From Treponema sp. UBA4377 (GTDB taxonomy: Bacteria > Spirochaetota > Spirochaetia > Treponematales > Treponemataceae): a stretch of 49,682 nucleotides of DNA. Within the stretch, counting starts at the first letter, position 1. Every line of letters starts with the position of its first letter. Both the position numbers and the translations under genes were made by a program. Location: assembly GCA_002391235.1 (NCBI GenBank), contig DGRX01000009.1, forward strand, positions 1-49,682. Direction: 5' to 3'. Positions 35,879 through 44,077 of this stretch are shown here, one piece after another. The notes under the pieces are model-generated. The model saw nothing but the letters and a program-made list of their open reading frames with translations. It did no database searches and was not told the DNA's origin.

Positions 35879-37216
35879 ATGAAAAATATTTTTGCGCGCG
35901 GCGCGTTAAGGTCTTGCAAGCAATTTCCGTTTGGCGCTTTTTTGGTCTTGCCGGCAATTTTTTCCCTTTGCCTTTTTTCTTGCCGCGCTCCCGCGAAGGA
36001 CGGTTTGGCCTTCACTCTTAAAAACGGTGTTCCCGTTTACTACAAAAACGTCGATTCCACAAGAATCGCTTCCGTCGTGGTTTGCGCAAAGGGCGGAACG
36101 CTCTTGTTCCCCCGCGACCAGTCGGGAATCGAAAAAGAGCTTTTTGAGCTTATGAGCCACGGCGGTTGGAAGTACCACTACAAGGATTTGACAAAGCTTT
36201 CTTACGACAAAAACATCAGCATTGTTTCCAGCTCAAGCTACGCCGGCTCCTCCCTTTCGGTCTCATGCATTTCAAGCTATTTTGACTTGGCCCTTGACGC
36301 GCTCTTGGACTGCTTTTTGAATCCTTCGTTTGACCAAACTGAATACGAACACATTATGACCGAATGCGACCAAGAAATCCAGCGCAGGTCAAACGACCCC
36401 GAAAGCCTCTTGTTCTATACAATCAACAAAGAGATTTACAAGGACCATCCCTTGGGAACGTCTTCGATGGTTTTGCCGGAATCCCGCGCCAACATGACGA
36501 TGGAAAATCTCAAGGCGCATTACAAAAAAATCATTGACTCGCGCAGATTGTTCGTCGTGGCCGCTGGCGACGTCAATCTTAAAAAGCTGCGCGGGGCTTT
36601 GGAAAAGAGCCTCGCGAAAGTTTCCGCCGGCCAAGAGGAATTCGCGCTTCCAAAAATTCCAGAAATTTCCATAAGCGCGGACAAGCTTTCCCTTACAAGT
36701 CCGGCTCTCCCAAAAGCCAGCGGCCACATCGCGCTTGTTTTTAAAAGCCCGTCGGTTTTTTCGGAAGACCTTATTGTCGCCCGGCTTGCGGCCTCTATGT
36801 ACAACGAATCCCTTTATAACGTCATAAGAAGCAAGCATGGCGCCTGCTACACGCCTTCGGCCTCTGTCGGCTTTTCTCCCGCTCCCTACGGAATGGTGTT
36901 TTTGTACAGGGTCAGCGACATGAAAAACGCCGCGTCCTACATTCCAGAGGCGGAGGAAAATTTTTTGCAAAGCGACATTGAGGGCAAGCTCAACGGCTAC
37001 ATAAAAAAATACCTCAATTCGGCCTACCAAAATCAAATGACTTGCGCGTCAATCGCAAGCCGGTCCGCTTCCGCGCTTTTGACGTTCGGCGACATGAACG
37101 CCTTTGACAAGATGGCCGATTCCGCAAAAAAAGTGTCCGCGGCGGATATTCTCAGGACTTTTGCGGAATATTTCCAGTCAAATGACGAGCGGATTTTTGA
37201 AATTTCGGGCGAATGA
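35879..37216 (+). CDS. M16-like lipoprotein lacking the zinc motif
   Basis: 445 residues, GAGGAG before the ATG, lipobox LCLFSC with Cys at about residue 38. The two-domain M16 fold is recognisable (TLKNGVPVYYKN, AKGGTLLFPRDQSGIEKELFELMSHGG, LGTSSMVLPESRANMTMENLKAHY, RLFVVAAGDV), but the HxxEH position reads EKELFELMS, without zinc ligands. It is therefore a non-catalytic partner, as known from bacterial M16 heterodimers, where the second subunit supplies the substrate-binding half. It ends the lysA - EamA - M16 - M16 run; an AT-rich spacer without a clear terminator leads to cheA. Confidence 0.88.
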   Translation: MKNIFARGALRSCKQFPFGAFLVLPAIFSLCLFSCRAPAKDGLAFTLKNGVPVYYKNVDSTRIASVVVCAKGGTLLFPRDQSGIEKELFELMSHGGWKYHYKDLTKLSYDKNISIVSSSSYAGSSLSVSCISSYFDLALDALLDCFLNPSFDQTEYEHIMTECDQEIQRRSNDPESLLFYTINKEIYKDHPLGTSSMVLPESRANMTMENLKAHYKKIIDSRRLFVVAAGDVNLKKLRGALEKSLAKVSAGQEEFALPKIPEISISADKLSLTSPALPKASGHIALVFKSPSVFSEDLIVARLAASMYNESLYNVIRSKHGACYTPSASVGFSPAPYGMVFLYRVSDMKNAASYIPEAEENFLQSDIEGKLNGYIKKYLNSAYQNQMTCASIASRSASALLTFGDMNAFDKMADSAKKVSAADILRTFAEYFQSNDERIFEISGE

Positions 37217-37237
37217 AAAAAAAACGTTTTTTTATTC

Positions 37238-37265
37238 TTGACTTATAGCCAAAATAGTATAAAAT
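37238..37265 (+). promoter_or_regulatory. Chemotaxis operon promoter, near-leaderless
   Basis: TTGACT (37238-37243), a 16-bp spacer, TAAAAT (37260-37265, within TATAAAAT). The expected start is near 37272, two nt before the cheA ATG at 37274. Only a weak AAGG directly abuts the ATG. The A-rich palindrome just before it (37216-37233) could end the M16 transcript. Confidence 0.6.
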
Positions 37266-37273
37266 AGTAAGGT

Positions 37274-39712
37274 ATGAGTGATTATCTTGACATAAATAAT
37301 GAAGAATTGCTAAAAGATTTTTTCACTGAGGCCCAGTCTCAGGTAGACACTCTTGAAAGCAATATTCTTGTAATAGAAAGCGATCCTTCCAATCACGAGG
37401 CTATTGACGAAATCTTTAGGGCCGCCCATACGCTTAAAGGCGGCTCGGCCACAGTTGAATTTACGGAACTCGCGGAGTTTACTCATAAAGTCGAAGACGT
37501 TTTGGACGAGCTTAGAAGCGACCGTTTGGCCGCCAACGAAGAAATCGTCGACTTGCTCTTAAATTCGATCGACGTTATCAAGGCCATGCTTGACGCTCGC
37601 GCCAACGGCTCTGTTTACCAAGAGGACGTCGGTCCGTTAGAAAGCCGCCTTAACGCTTTGATTCCGGAAAAAGGCGACAAGAAAAAGAAAAAGGCCGCGC
37701 CTCCAGCTGGAACCGCCGCCGCTTCGGCTCCGACGCCCGCTCCTGCCGCTCCCGCTCCGGAACCTGCCGCTCCGGAACCTGCCGCTCCGGCCGCTAGCCT
37801 TCCGCCGATTAGCGCGGACGATTACAACGAGCTTAGAGACGGCTTGCAGGGCGCCCAAAAACTTTACAGCGTGGACGTCCGCTTTGACGAAAACAATCCG
37901 ATGAACTCAGTCGGCGGCATTCAAGTCTTTGCCGCCCTTAAGGCCTGCGGAACCGTTCTTAAAACCGTTCCTGATTTTGACGCCCTTTACGAAGACGAAT
38001 TTTATCCGCAAGTCGTTTACTACTTGGCTTCCGACCAGGAGCCCAGCGCGATCGAAGACATCGCCTTCCTTAGCGACGTAACCCTTAGCACTGACTGCCA
38101 GCCGGTAACCGGCCCGACAGCGGGCGCCGCCCCTGCGGCCTCCGCTCCCGCAGCAGCCGCTCCAGCCCCGGCGCCAAAAGCCGAGGCTCCGGCTCCAGCC
38201 GCCGCGCAAGAAAGCGCTCCGGTTTCCGCGCCCGCTCCGGCTCCCGCCCAGAAAGCGCCAAAGGCCGAGGCTCCCAAGGCGGCCGCTCCGGCAAAAGCCG
38301 CTCCCGCGACAGGAACCCACATCCAGCAGAACGCTGTTTTGCGCGTGGACTCAAAGCGCATCGACTATTTGCTCAACCTTGTTTCAGAAACCGTTATCAT
38401 AAAGGCGGCCTTTAACCAGTACGCCATGCAAATGAACGACATGCAGGTTCAGTTGATGACTTGCATGGCCGGCTTTAGGGAAAAGTACCGCCGCCTTTTT
38501 GAGCAGCTTCCCGAATACCTTAACGACATGCAGAACGGCACTCCGGCAAAGGACGTTAAGGCTAAAATCGTTCAGGAATACGGCGACTTGATCAATTATT
38601 TCGACCCCTTTACGGCAACCTTAAAGGACCTTAACGTAAAGTTCCGCGGCTCAACGCAAAACCTTGGACAGATCGTAGGCGAGCTTCAGGAAGGCGTAAT
38701 GAAAACCCGAATGGTTCCCATTTCGCAGATTTTCAACCGCTTCCCCCGCGTCGTCCGCGACTTGCAGCGCGACCTCAAAAAGAAGGTCGAGCTGGTCATG
38801 GAAGGCGAAGACACCGAATTGGACAAGACTGTCGTCGACGACTTGCTTGACCCGATCATGCACTGCGTCCGCAATTCAGTTGACCACGGAATCGAAGAGC
38901 CTGATGTCCGCAAGGCCGCGGGAAAGCCCGAGACCGGAACCTTGCTCCTTAAGGCCGCCAACGAGGGCAACCAAATCGTCATCGAAATCTCCGACGACGG
39001 CGCTGGCATCAACGTTGAAAAAGTGCGCAACAAGGCCATCAACCGCGGCCTTATACATCCAAACAAATTGCTTACGGACCAAGAAGCCTACAACCTTATT
39101 TTTATGCCGGGCTTCTCGACCGCCGACAAAATTTCAAATGTTTCAGGCCGCGGCGTAGGCTTGGACGTTGTCCGCACGATGATAGAAAAACTCAAGGGAA
39201 CGGTTTCCGTCACTTCGGGAGCCGGCAAGGGCTCGACCTTTACGATCAAGCTGCCCCTTACTTTGGCCATCATCCAGGGCCTTTTGGTTCGCGTCGGCAC
39301 GCAAGTTTACTCGATTCCGATCACGTCGGTTATCGAAAGCCAGCGCGTTCGCAAGGAAGAAATCAACACAATCGACAATTACGAAGTAATGAACGTTCGC
39401 GACGAAGTGATCAGCGTTTTGCGCTTGAGCCGCCTCTTCCACATAAAGAGTGCCAACACAAGCGACTATTGCTTTGTTGTCATTGTCGGAACGCAAGAAA
39501 AAAAGATCGGCGTTATGGTTGACTCATTGATCGGCGAGGAAGACGTTGTAATCAAGGCCTTGCACGACCAGTTCACCAATTCGCCTGGAATTGCCGGAGC
39601 CTCAATCTTGGGCGACGGTTCGGTTTCTTTGATTATCGATGTAAGTCAACTGCTTGAGCTTGGAGTTCGGCAGGAAAAAGACGCGCAACAGCTTCAGGAA
39701 AAAAGGGCGTAG
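37274..39712 (+). CDS. cheA: Chemotaxis histidine kinase CheA
   Basis: 812 residues. P1 phosphotransfer domain with His 52 in AAHTLKGGSA; an Ala/Pro-rich linker (about 135-175); a P2 response-regulator-binding domain (about 175-270); a second long Ala/Pro linker (about 275-345); P3 dimerisation (VDSKRIDYLLNLVSE near 355); P4 ATPase with the N box HCVRNSVDHGIE, G box DDGAGINVEKV and SGRGVGLDVV; a P5 CheW-like domain to the end (LPLTLAIIQGLLVRV, IPITSVIES). Autophosphorylates in response to chemoreceptors and passes phosphate to CheY. First gene of cheA - cheW/cheR-like - cheX - cheY, the order known in Treponema. Confidence 0.97.
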   Translation: MSDYLDINNEELLKDFFTEAQSQVDTLESNILVIESDPSNHEAIDEIFRAAHTLKGGSATVEFTELAEFTHKVEDVLDELRSDRLAANEEIVDLLLNSIDVIKAMLDARANGSVYQEDVGPLESRLNALIPEKGDKKKKKAAPPAGTAAASAPTPAPAAPAPEPAAPEPAAPAASLPPISADDYNELRDGLQGAQKLYSVDVRFDENNPMNSVGGIQVFAALKACGTVLKTVPDFDALYEDEFYPQVVYYLASDQEPSAIEDIAFLSDVTLSTDCQPVTGPTAGAAPAASAPAAAAPAPAPKAEAPAPAAAQESAPVSAPAPAPAQKAPKAEAPKAAAPAKAAPATGTHIQQNAVLRVDSKRIDYLLNLVSETVIIKAAFNQYAMQMNDMQVQLMTCMAGFREKYRRLFEQLPEYLNDMQNGTPAKDVKAKIVQEYGDLINYFDPFTATLKDLNVKFRGSTQNLGQIVGELQEGVMKTRMVPISQIFNRFPRVVRDLQRDLKKKVELVMEGEDTELDKTVVDDLLDPIMHCVRNSVDHGIEEPDVRKAAGKPETGTLLLKAANEGNQIVIEISDDGAGINVEKVRNKAINRGLIHPNKLLTDQEAYNLIFMPGFSTADKISNVSGRGVGLDVVRTMIEKLKGTVSVTSGAGKGSTFTIKLPLTLAIIQGLLVRVGTQVYSIPITSVIESQRVRKEEINTIDNYEVMNVRDEVISVLRLSRLFHIKSANTSDYCFVVIVGTQEKKIGVMVDSLIGEEDVVIKALHDQFTNSPGIAGASILGDGSVSLIIDVSQLLELGVRQEKDAQQLQEKRA

Positions 39713-39715
39713 TTT

Positions 39716-41167
39716 ATGGAAGAGACAGCAGTGGCGATTAACAGCCAGACAGACAATACTGAGCGTGGTTATGAAGAAGACGAAGAGCGCGAGTCGGTCG
39801 CCTTGTTCGACTTTAGAATGGCGGCCTTCACTCTTGCGGGAAAAGACTACGCGATTGACATTATGCACGTAAAGGAAATCGTAAAAGCCAGCCGCTTTAC
39901 TTACGTTCCCAACACTGTGCCTTTTGTTTTGGGCGTTTACAATTTGCGCGGAGAAATCATTCCGATCATCGACTTGCGCAAATTCTTTAACATTGAAGTT
40001 CCTCCGAGAAAGGCCGACAACATCGAAAACCTTTTGATCATCACAATCGAAGACCATGTCTTTGGCGTTGTGGTTGACCAAATCGAAGGAATTGTCGGCA
40101 TTCAAAAGTCTTCAATCCAGCCGCCGCACCCCTTGTTCGGCGACATTAACATTAAATTCATTTACGGAATAGTGGAGGCCCGCGACCGCCTCTACGTTTT
40201 GCTGGACATTGCCAGAATCTTTGGACAGAATTCCGATGACGAGGGCCGCGACGAGCCTAGAAGCTACGAGCTTCCCAAAGATGAGGCTCTTGCGGAAGAG
40301 GGCAAAAAAGAGGCCGCCGAAAAGGCTGTCAATCCTGACGACGACATTGACGAGCGCTCAGGCGACGTTCCTCCGGCAAAGGCCGCCGCTCCCGCCGCTC
40401 CAGCCGTTGAGGCAAGCGCCGCTTCTGACGATCCCGACAGAAAGTTCGTCATCGACGGCCTTAATGAGTTCAAGAAATTCTACGTTACGGAAGTCAACAA
40501 GTCTTGGTTTGACAGCCGCTATTCCGAATGGAAGGAAAGCCGCGCCGGGGCTTCGGTCCAGTTCGCGTCGGCGAATGACGCGGACGAGTTCCTAAAGCCC
40601 TTCTGGTCAAGCAACAGCGGCGCCTTTTGGACAAAAGAGTACGCGGACGCGGTTTTCAATATCTTGCCGGACAACGCGGCCAAGCAAATTTTGGTTTGGA
40701 ACCCCGGCTGCGGAAAAGGCCAAGAGTCTTTCTCGCTTGCCTGCGTTCTAAAAAAGCGCTACCCGCAGTCAAAGATCCGCGTTTACGCGCACGAAACCGA
40801 CTTGCTTAACATCGCCAACGCTCCCTTGCTCACTGTCTCCGACGCGGACGCCGCCGGTTGGCTGGCTCCCTACGTTCAAAAGAGCGTGACTGGGGAATAC
40901 ACCTTTACACAAGAAATAAAAGACATTATAATGTTTGAGTATCACGACATTAAAAACGCCAACGCGTTGCCGATGACAGACATTATATTTGCGCGTGACG
41001 TGCTTTCGCTGATTCCGCCGGAAGGCCAAAAGACGGTTTTGGCTGACTTTGAGGAAAAGCTCAAGGGCAACGGAATCTTGTTCCTGGGAGAAAACGAAAG
41101 CGTTGGTTCTGGCTTGAACTGGGGCGAAAAGACCCAGGGTTCATTGACGTATTATAGCAAACAATAA
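39716..41167 (+). CDS. CheW - CheR-like fusion protein
   Basis: 483 residues, 3 nt after cheA. Residues about 25-165 are a CheW adaptor (FTLAGKDYAIDIMHVKEIV, GVYNLRGEIIPIIDLR, VVDQIEGIVGI). A Glu/Ala-rich linker (about 175-240) leads to a CheR-like methyltransferase fold (about 250-483) with the SAM loop VWNPGCGKGQESFSLAC near 325-341 and GILFLGENESVGSG. The CheR part is atypical. The N-terminal CheR helical domain is absent, the T.N.T.FFR signature reads NSGAFWTKE, and C.RNVLIYF reads FARDVLSLI. A CheW-CheR-like hybrid is known in Treponema denticola arrays (recalled, not checked). It probably serves as a structural coupling protein; methyltransferase activity is doubtful. Confidence 0.9.
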   Translation: MEETAVAINSQTDNTERGYEEDEERESVALFDFRMAAFTLAGKDYAIDIMHVKEIVKASRFTYVPNTVPFVLGVYNLRGEIIPIIDLRKFFNIEVPPRKADNIENLLIITIEDHVFGVVVDQIEGIVGIQKSSIQPPHPLFGDINIKFIYGIVEARDRLYVLLDIARIFGQNSDDEGRDEPRSYELPKDEALAEEGKKEAAEKAVNPDDDIDERSGDVPPAKAAAPAAPAVEASAASDDPDRKFVIDGLNEFKKFYVTEVNKSWFDSRYSEWKESRAGASVQFASANDADEFLKPFWSSNSGAFWTKEYADAVFNILPDNAAKQILVWNPGCGKGQESFSLACVLKKRYPQSKIRVYAHETDLLNIANAPLLTVSDADAAGWLAPYVQKSVTGEYTFTQEIKDIIMFEYHDIKNANALPMTDIIFARDVLSLIPPEGQKTVLADFEEKLKGNGILFLGENESVGSGLNWGEKTQGSLTYYSKQ

Positions 41168-41182
41168 TATAAGGAGAAATGC

Positions 41183-41668
41183 ATGAGAGTTGAGTATATC
41201 AATCCGTTTGTAGAAACTTCATACAGGGTTCTTAAAGAGGTTCTCGGAGGAGCTGAAGTAAAACGCGGAGAATTGTCTCTCAAATCAGTGGCCATGCCTG
41301 TTATGGGCGTTGCCGCGCTTGTTGGTTTGGCGGGCGACGTTGAGGGTCGCGTTCTTTTTGACATGACTTACGAGACCGCCCTTAACCTCGCTTCAAAAAT
41401 GAACGGGGAAACTCTTACGCAGTTTGACGACTTGGCCAAGGCCACAATCAGCGAGCTGGCCAACTTGATTACAGCCCAAGCCGTCACAAAGCTCCACGAG
41501 CTTGGATTTAAGTTTGACTTGACGCCGCCAACGTTGTTTGCCGGCGAAAAGATGGAAATTGCGGCTTTGCCGGGTTCCGCTCAAAATGTAGAGGCCTTGA
41601 TTGTTCCTCTCATTTCTGAGTGCGGTGAAATTGAATTGAACGTCGCTATTCGCGAACGCGCTGAATAA
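41183..41668 (+). CDS. cheX: CheX phosphatase
   Basis: 161 residues, AAGGAG before the ATG. CheX dephosphorylates CheY-P and is the main phosphatase of spirochaete chemotaxis. The conserved ExxN catalytic signature appears as SELANLITAQAV near residues 90-102, after KMNGETLTQFDDLAKA. The N-terminus INPFVETSYRVLKEV and the VKRGELSLKS sheet fit the family; length is normal. Between the CheW fusion and cheY. Confidence 0.93.
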   Translation: MRVEYINPFVETSYRVLKEVLGGAEVKRGELSLKSVAMPVMGVAALVGLAGDVEGRVLFDMTYETALNLASKMNGETLTQFDDLAKATISELANLITAQAVTKLHELGFKFDLTPPTLFAGEKMEIAALPGSAQNVEALIVPLISECGEIELNVAIRERAE

Positions 41669-41689
41669 GGTTTAAAGGGAGAAGATAAT

Positions 41690-42124
41690 ATGAAAACAAA
41701 AGGCGATTTTCCTGCAATTAACGAGCGTCCCCCTGAAGGAACAAAAGACGACGGATCTAAATTCCGCGTCTTGGTTGTTGACGACTCAATGTTCGTCGCA
41801 AAGCAGTTGGGCCAGATTCTCGCCAGCGAAGGCTACGAAGTTGTCGCCACTGCCGGCGACGGCAAAGAGGGCGTCGACAAATACAAGGAATTGTGCCCCA
41901 ACGTTGACATCGTCACGATGGACATCACAATGCCGCGCATGGACGGAATCACCGCCCTTGAGCAGATTATGGCTTTTGACAAAAACGCGCGCGTCGTAAT
42001 GGTAAGCGCTCTTGGAAAGGAAGAGTTGGTTAAAAAATCATTGCTTCTTGGAGCCAAGAACTACATCATCAAGCCCCTTGACCGCAAAAAGGTTTTGGAG
42101 CGCATCAGCGCCGCCCTTAAATAG
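41690..42124 (+). CDS. cheY: Chemotaxis response regulator CheY
   Basis: 144 residues, GGGAGAAG before the ATG. Single receiver domain with all phosphorylation residues: VVDDSMFV (acidic pair), DIVTMDITMPRMDG (phospho-accepting Asp about residue 83), VMVSALG (Thr/Ser switch) and IIKPL (Lys). About 24 charged N-terminal residues precede the domain, which is longer than usual for CheY. CheY-P binds the flagellar switch. Last gene of the operon, before a bidirectional terminator. Confidence 0.95.
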   Translation: MKTKGDFPAINERPPEGTKDDGSKFRVLVVDDSMFVAKQLGQILASEGYEVVATAGDGKEGVDKYKELCPNVDIVTMDITMPRMDGITALEQIMAFDKNARVVMVSALGKEELVKKSLLLGAKNYIIKPLDRKKVLERISAALK

Positions 42125-42153
42125 AGCTGCCGTTTAAAGGCAATTTTCTCGAT

Positions 42154-42186
42154 AAAAAAAACCGCTCTTTAGGAGCGGTTTTTTTT
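42154..42186. terminator. Bidirectional terminator between cheY and the acetyltransferase
   Basis: A-run, ACCGCTC, loop, GAGCGGT, T-run: a 7-8 bp GC stem flanked by eight A on the left and eight T on the right, so it can end both the plus-strand chemotaxis transcript and the minus-strand acetyltransferase transcript. Confidence 0.92.
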
Positions 42187-42216
42187 GTTTTAGACTTGCT
42201 TGTTATTTCGGCGCGA

Positions 42217-42870
42217 TTAGAGGCTGGCGGCAAGCTTTTCCGTTTCGGCCTTGACTTCTTCAAAGAAGCGGGCGATGTGGAAGCCGTCGGCCACGGCGTG
42301 GCTGATTTGCATTGTAAGCGGAATCTGCGTCGCGCCGCCGATTTTCTCCGCCTTTCCGATTGTGACGATAGGCGCCAAATACTTTCCGCTTTCGGACATT
42401 TTCATGTTGACCGAACTGTAGTGCAGCCAGGGAACGTATGAAACTTCAAAAACGCTGTCGGGAAACTCGTCGGCGTTGAGCGTGGCGCATCTTTCGCCTT
42501 TTTCTATGTCGGCCGCGGCTCCCTTGGCGAAAGACTTGTAGTCTTCCTTCCATTCAGTGCAAATTCGGGTGAAAGTCTCCGTGTCGGGGTGGAAAACGCG
42601 GTGGATGGGGCAAATGTAGTCCCAAACCATCAATTCTCCGTTTTCCTTGCAGTAGCCGACGCGGAATTCCTTGCGCGCGTTGATTACTTTTGTGATGGCG
42701 TAAAGGAGCGGAATGTAAATGTCTTCGCCCGCTTTTTTTGCCAGGGCCGAAATGTCCAAATTGGCGGTTACGGCGCACATTCCCTTTGAGCCGTGCGCGT
42801 AATAGTTGTAGTAGGGCGTTCTGGCCCATGTCTTCATATCCAACGGCTTGTAGCCGGCTTCTTTTACCAT
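42217..42870 (-). CDS. Chloramphenicol acetyltransferase-like protein
   Basis: 217 residues from the ATG at 42870, which has GGAGG 8 nt upstream; a longer frame from a TTG at 42885 would include the ribosome binding site. A trimeric CAT-fold enzyme that transfers acetyl from acetyl-CoA. The catalytic signature HAVADGFH near residue 190 matches HxxxDGxH, and an early YYNYY and TANLDI block matches the family. True CATs give chloramphenicol resistance, but many chromosomal homologues have other acceptors, so resistance is not implied. Codon use resembles neighbours; no mobile-element context. Its promoter is probably TGGAAA-17-TATAAT at 42924-42896 (minus), giving a 19-nt leader. Confidence 0.85.
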   Translation of the reverse strand: MVKEAGYKPLDMKTWARTPYYNYYAHGSKGMCAVTANLDISALAKKAGEDIYIPLLYAITKVINARKEFRVGYCKENGELMVWDYICPIHRVFHPDTETFTRICTEWKEDYKSFAKGAAADIEKGERCATLNADEFPDSVFEVSYVPWLHYSSVNMKMSESGKYLAPIVTIGKAEKIGGATQIPLTMQISHAVADGFHIARFFEEVKAETEKLAASL

Positions 42871-42961
42871 AATGAATGCCTCCAAAAATACCGATATTAT
42901 AGCGCGCTTTTCGCTTTTTTTCCATATAAAAAGGGCTAAAAAAAATTTTTTCTTTAAAAAC

Positions 42962-42990
42962 TTGCATTTTTAAGAGAAGAGTGGTATAAT
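42962..42990 (+). promoter_or_regulatory. Promoter of FGE-sulfatase-like gene
   Basis: TTGCAT (42962-42967), a 17-bp spacer, TATAAT (42985-42990). The expected start is near 42997, giving a 50-nt leader that ends in TAGGAG. Divergent from the acetyltransferase promoter at 42896-42924. Confidence 0.75.
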
Positions 42991-43046
42991 TACAATGATT
43001 TAAAATAAGGGGAAAGTACGTTGGACTTTTTTATAGGAGAATGGCA

Positions 43047-43853
43047 ATGAAAGCAAAATCAATTTGTTTGTGCGCCTTGTTTGCAGCTGAAAGTTTGTTC
43101 GCTTTTGCGGTTCCCAGCGCTTCAACTGTCGCCCAGGATTTTGTAACTGTAATCCCCTCTGGCCAGACGGTTCAAGTGAATAATTTTGCGGGAACCATTG
43201 GATCGCAAACCATCAAAGGCTTTTCCATCAGCAAATTTGAAGTCACCCAGGATTTATACAACAGCGTAATGGGAGCCAATCCCAGTTCATTCAAGAACAA
43301 TCCCGCCGCGGGAGAAGTTCAAGGCCGCCGCCCGGTTGAAAACATCACTTGGTACGACGCGGTTTTCTTTTGCAACCAATTGACCGCCCAGACTTTGGGA
43401 GCGGCCGCCCAATGCTACACAATCAACGACGTCAAGCGCGACGCTGGCGGAAAAATCGTGAGCGCCACCGTCACCTGCGACCTTACAAAGACAGGCTACC
43501 GCCTTCCAACCCAGGCGGAATGGGAATTGGCGGCCGGCGGCGGAAGCCAGTTGGCCAGCTACATGTATTCGGGCGGCGACGACGTAAACGAAGTCGCTTG
43601 GTACTACTTTAACAGCGAAAACAAGACCCGCGAGGTTGGCAAGAAAAAGCCCAACGAGCTTGGCATTTACGACATGAGCGGAAACGTTTGGGAATGGTGC
43701 AACGACCTTAAGTCCACAAACGGAAAGTGCGCCAACCGCGGCGGCGGCTATGCCGGAACCGACACGATGTACTACGAAATCACCAACCGCAACTGGGATC
43801 CGGCGGATTTTTCCAACTATTACTTGGGAATGCGCCTAGCCCGCACCCTATAA
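43047..43853 (+). CDS. Secreted FGE-sulfatase (SUMF1-type) domain protein
   Basis: 268 residues from the ATG at 43047, 7 nt after AGGAG; an ATG two codons upstream sits too close. Signal peptide MKAKSICLCALFAAESLFAFA. The rest is one formylglycine-generating-enzyme-like domain: FSISKFEVTQDLYNSVM, RRPVENITWYDAVFFCN, GYRLPTQAEWELAAGGG, NELGIYDMSGNVWEWC, NRGGGYA and LGMRLAR. True formylglycine enzymes need paired Cys near the C-terminus that are not evident here, so this is more likely a secreted binding or structural domain protein, a type expanded in treponemes. Single-gene unit with its own promoter and terminator. Confidence 0.9.
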   Translation: MKAKSICLCALFAAESLFAFAVPSASTVAQDFVTVIPSGQTVQVNNFAGTIGSQTIKGFSISKFEVTQDLYNSVMGANPSSFKNNPAAGEVQGRRPVENITWYDAVFFCNQLTAQTLGAAAQCYTINDVKRDAGGKIVSATVTCDLTKTGYRLPTQAEWELAAGGGSQLASYMYSGGDDVNEVAWYYFNSENKTREVGKKKPNELGIYDMSGNVWEWCNDLKSTNGKCANRGGGYAGTDTMYYEITNRNWDPADFSNYYLGMRLARTL

Positions 43854-43875
43854 AGCTTTTATCAAGCCCAAAACG

Positions 43876-43904
43876 CGCCCGCCAATCCGCGGGCGTTTTT
43901 TTTT
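43876..43904 (+). terminator. Intrinsic terminator after FGE-like gene
   Basis: CGCCCGC (43876-43882), a 6-nt loop, GCGGGCG (43889-43895), then nine T. Perfect 7-bp GC stem 22 nt past the stop. Confidence 0.93.
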
Positions 43905-43935
43905 GTCCTCCCGCGGGAGCATTTTTTTTCGCTTT

Positions 43936-44077
43936 AATATAATGAAAAAGCATTTAATGTAGAACGAAGAAAAAGCGGCGCGAAGGCGCGGGACGGCCTC
44001 TTTTTTTTGCGTGAATAATAATGAAAAAACACAATTAGGGTAGAATGAAAAAAAGCGGGCGGAATAGGGCGGGACGC
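43936..44077. repeat. Two degenerate tandem repeat units
   Basis: Unit A (43936-43996) and unit B (44014-44077), 79 nt apart, align as aatNataATGAAAAA, then RCAYNNA, a GTAGAAYGA core, an A-run, GCGGSCG, and GCGGGACG at the end. Each contains a tiny reading frame beginning Met-Lys-Lys-His with synonymous changes (AAG/AAA, CAT/CAC). The minus-strand reading gives a 98-residue open frame that I treat as spurious. Unit B runs into the left arm of the large inverted repeat. Confidence 0.6.

Noticed and set aside
37212..37236. Intrinsic terminator between the second M16 gene and cheA
   Set aside because: The palindrome is A9CGT7, with no GC stem; it may be only an AT-rich promoter-upstream element.
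37690..38320. Repetitive Ala/Pro-coding DNA in cheA taken as a tandem repeat or CRISPR-like array
   Set aside because: It encodes the flexible linkers of CheA on both sides of P2; the spacing is irregular and in frame.
42217..42870. Acquired chloramphenicol-resistance cassette
   Set aside because: No flanking mobile genes or repeats, and base and codon use match neighbours; chromosomal CAT-like proteins often have other acceptors.
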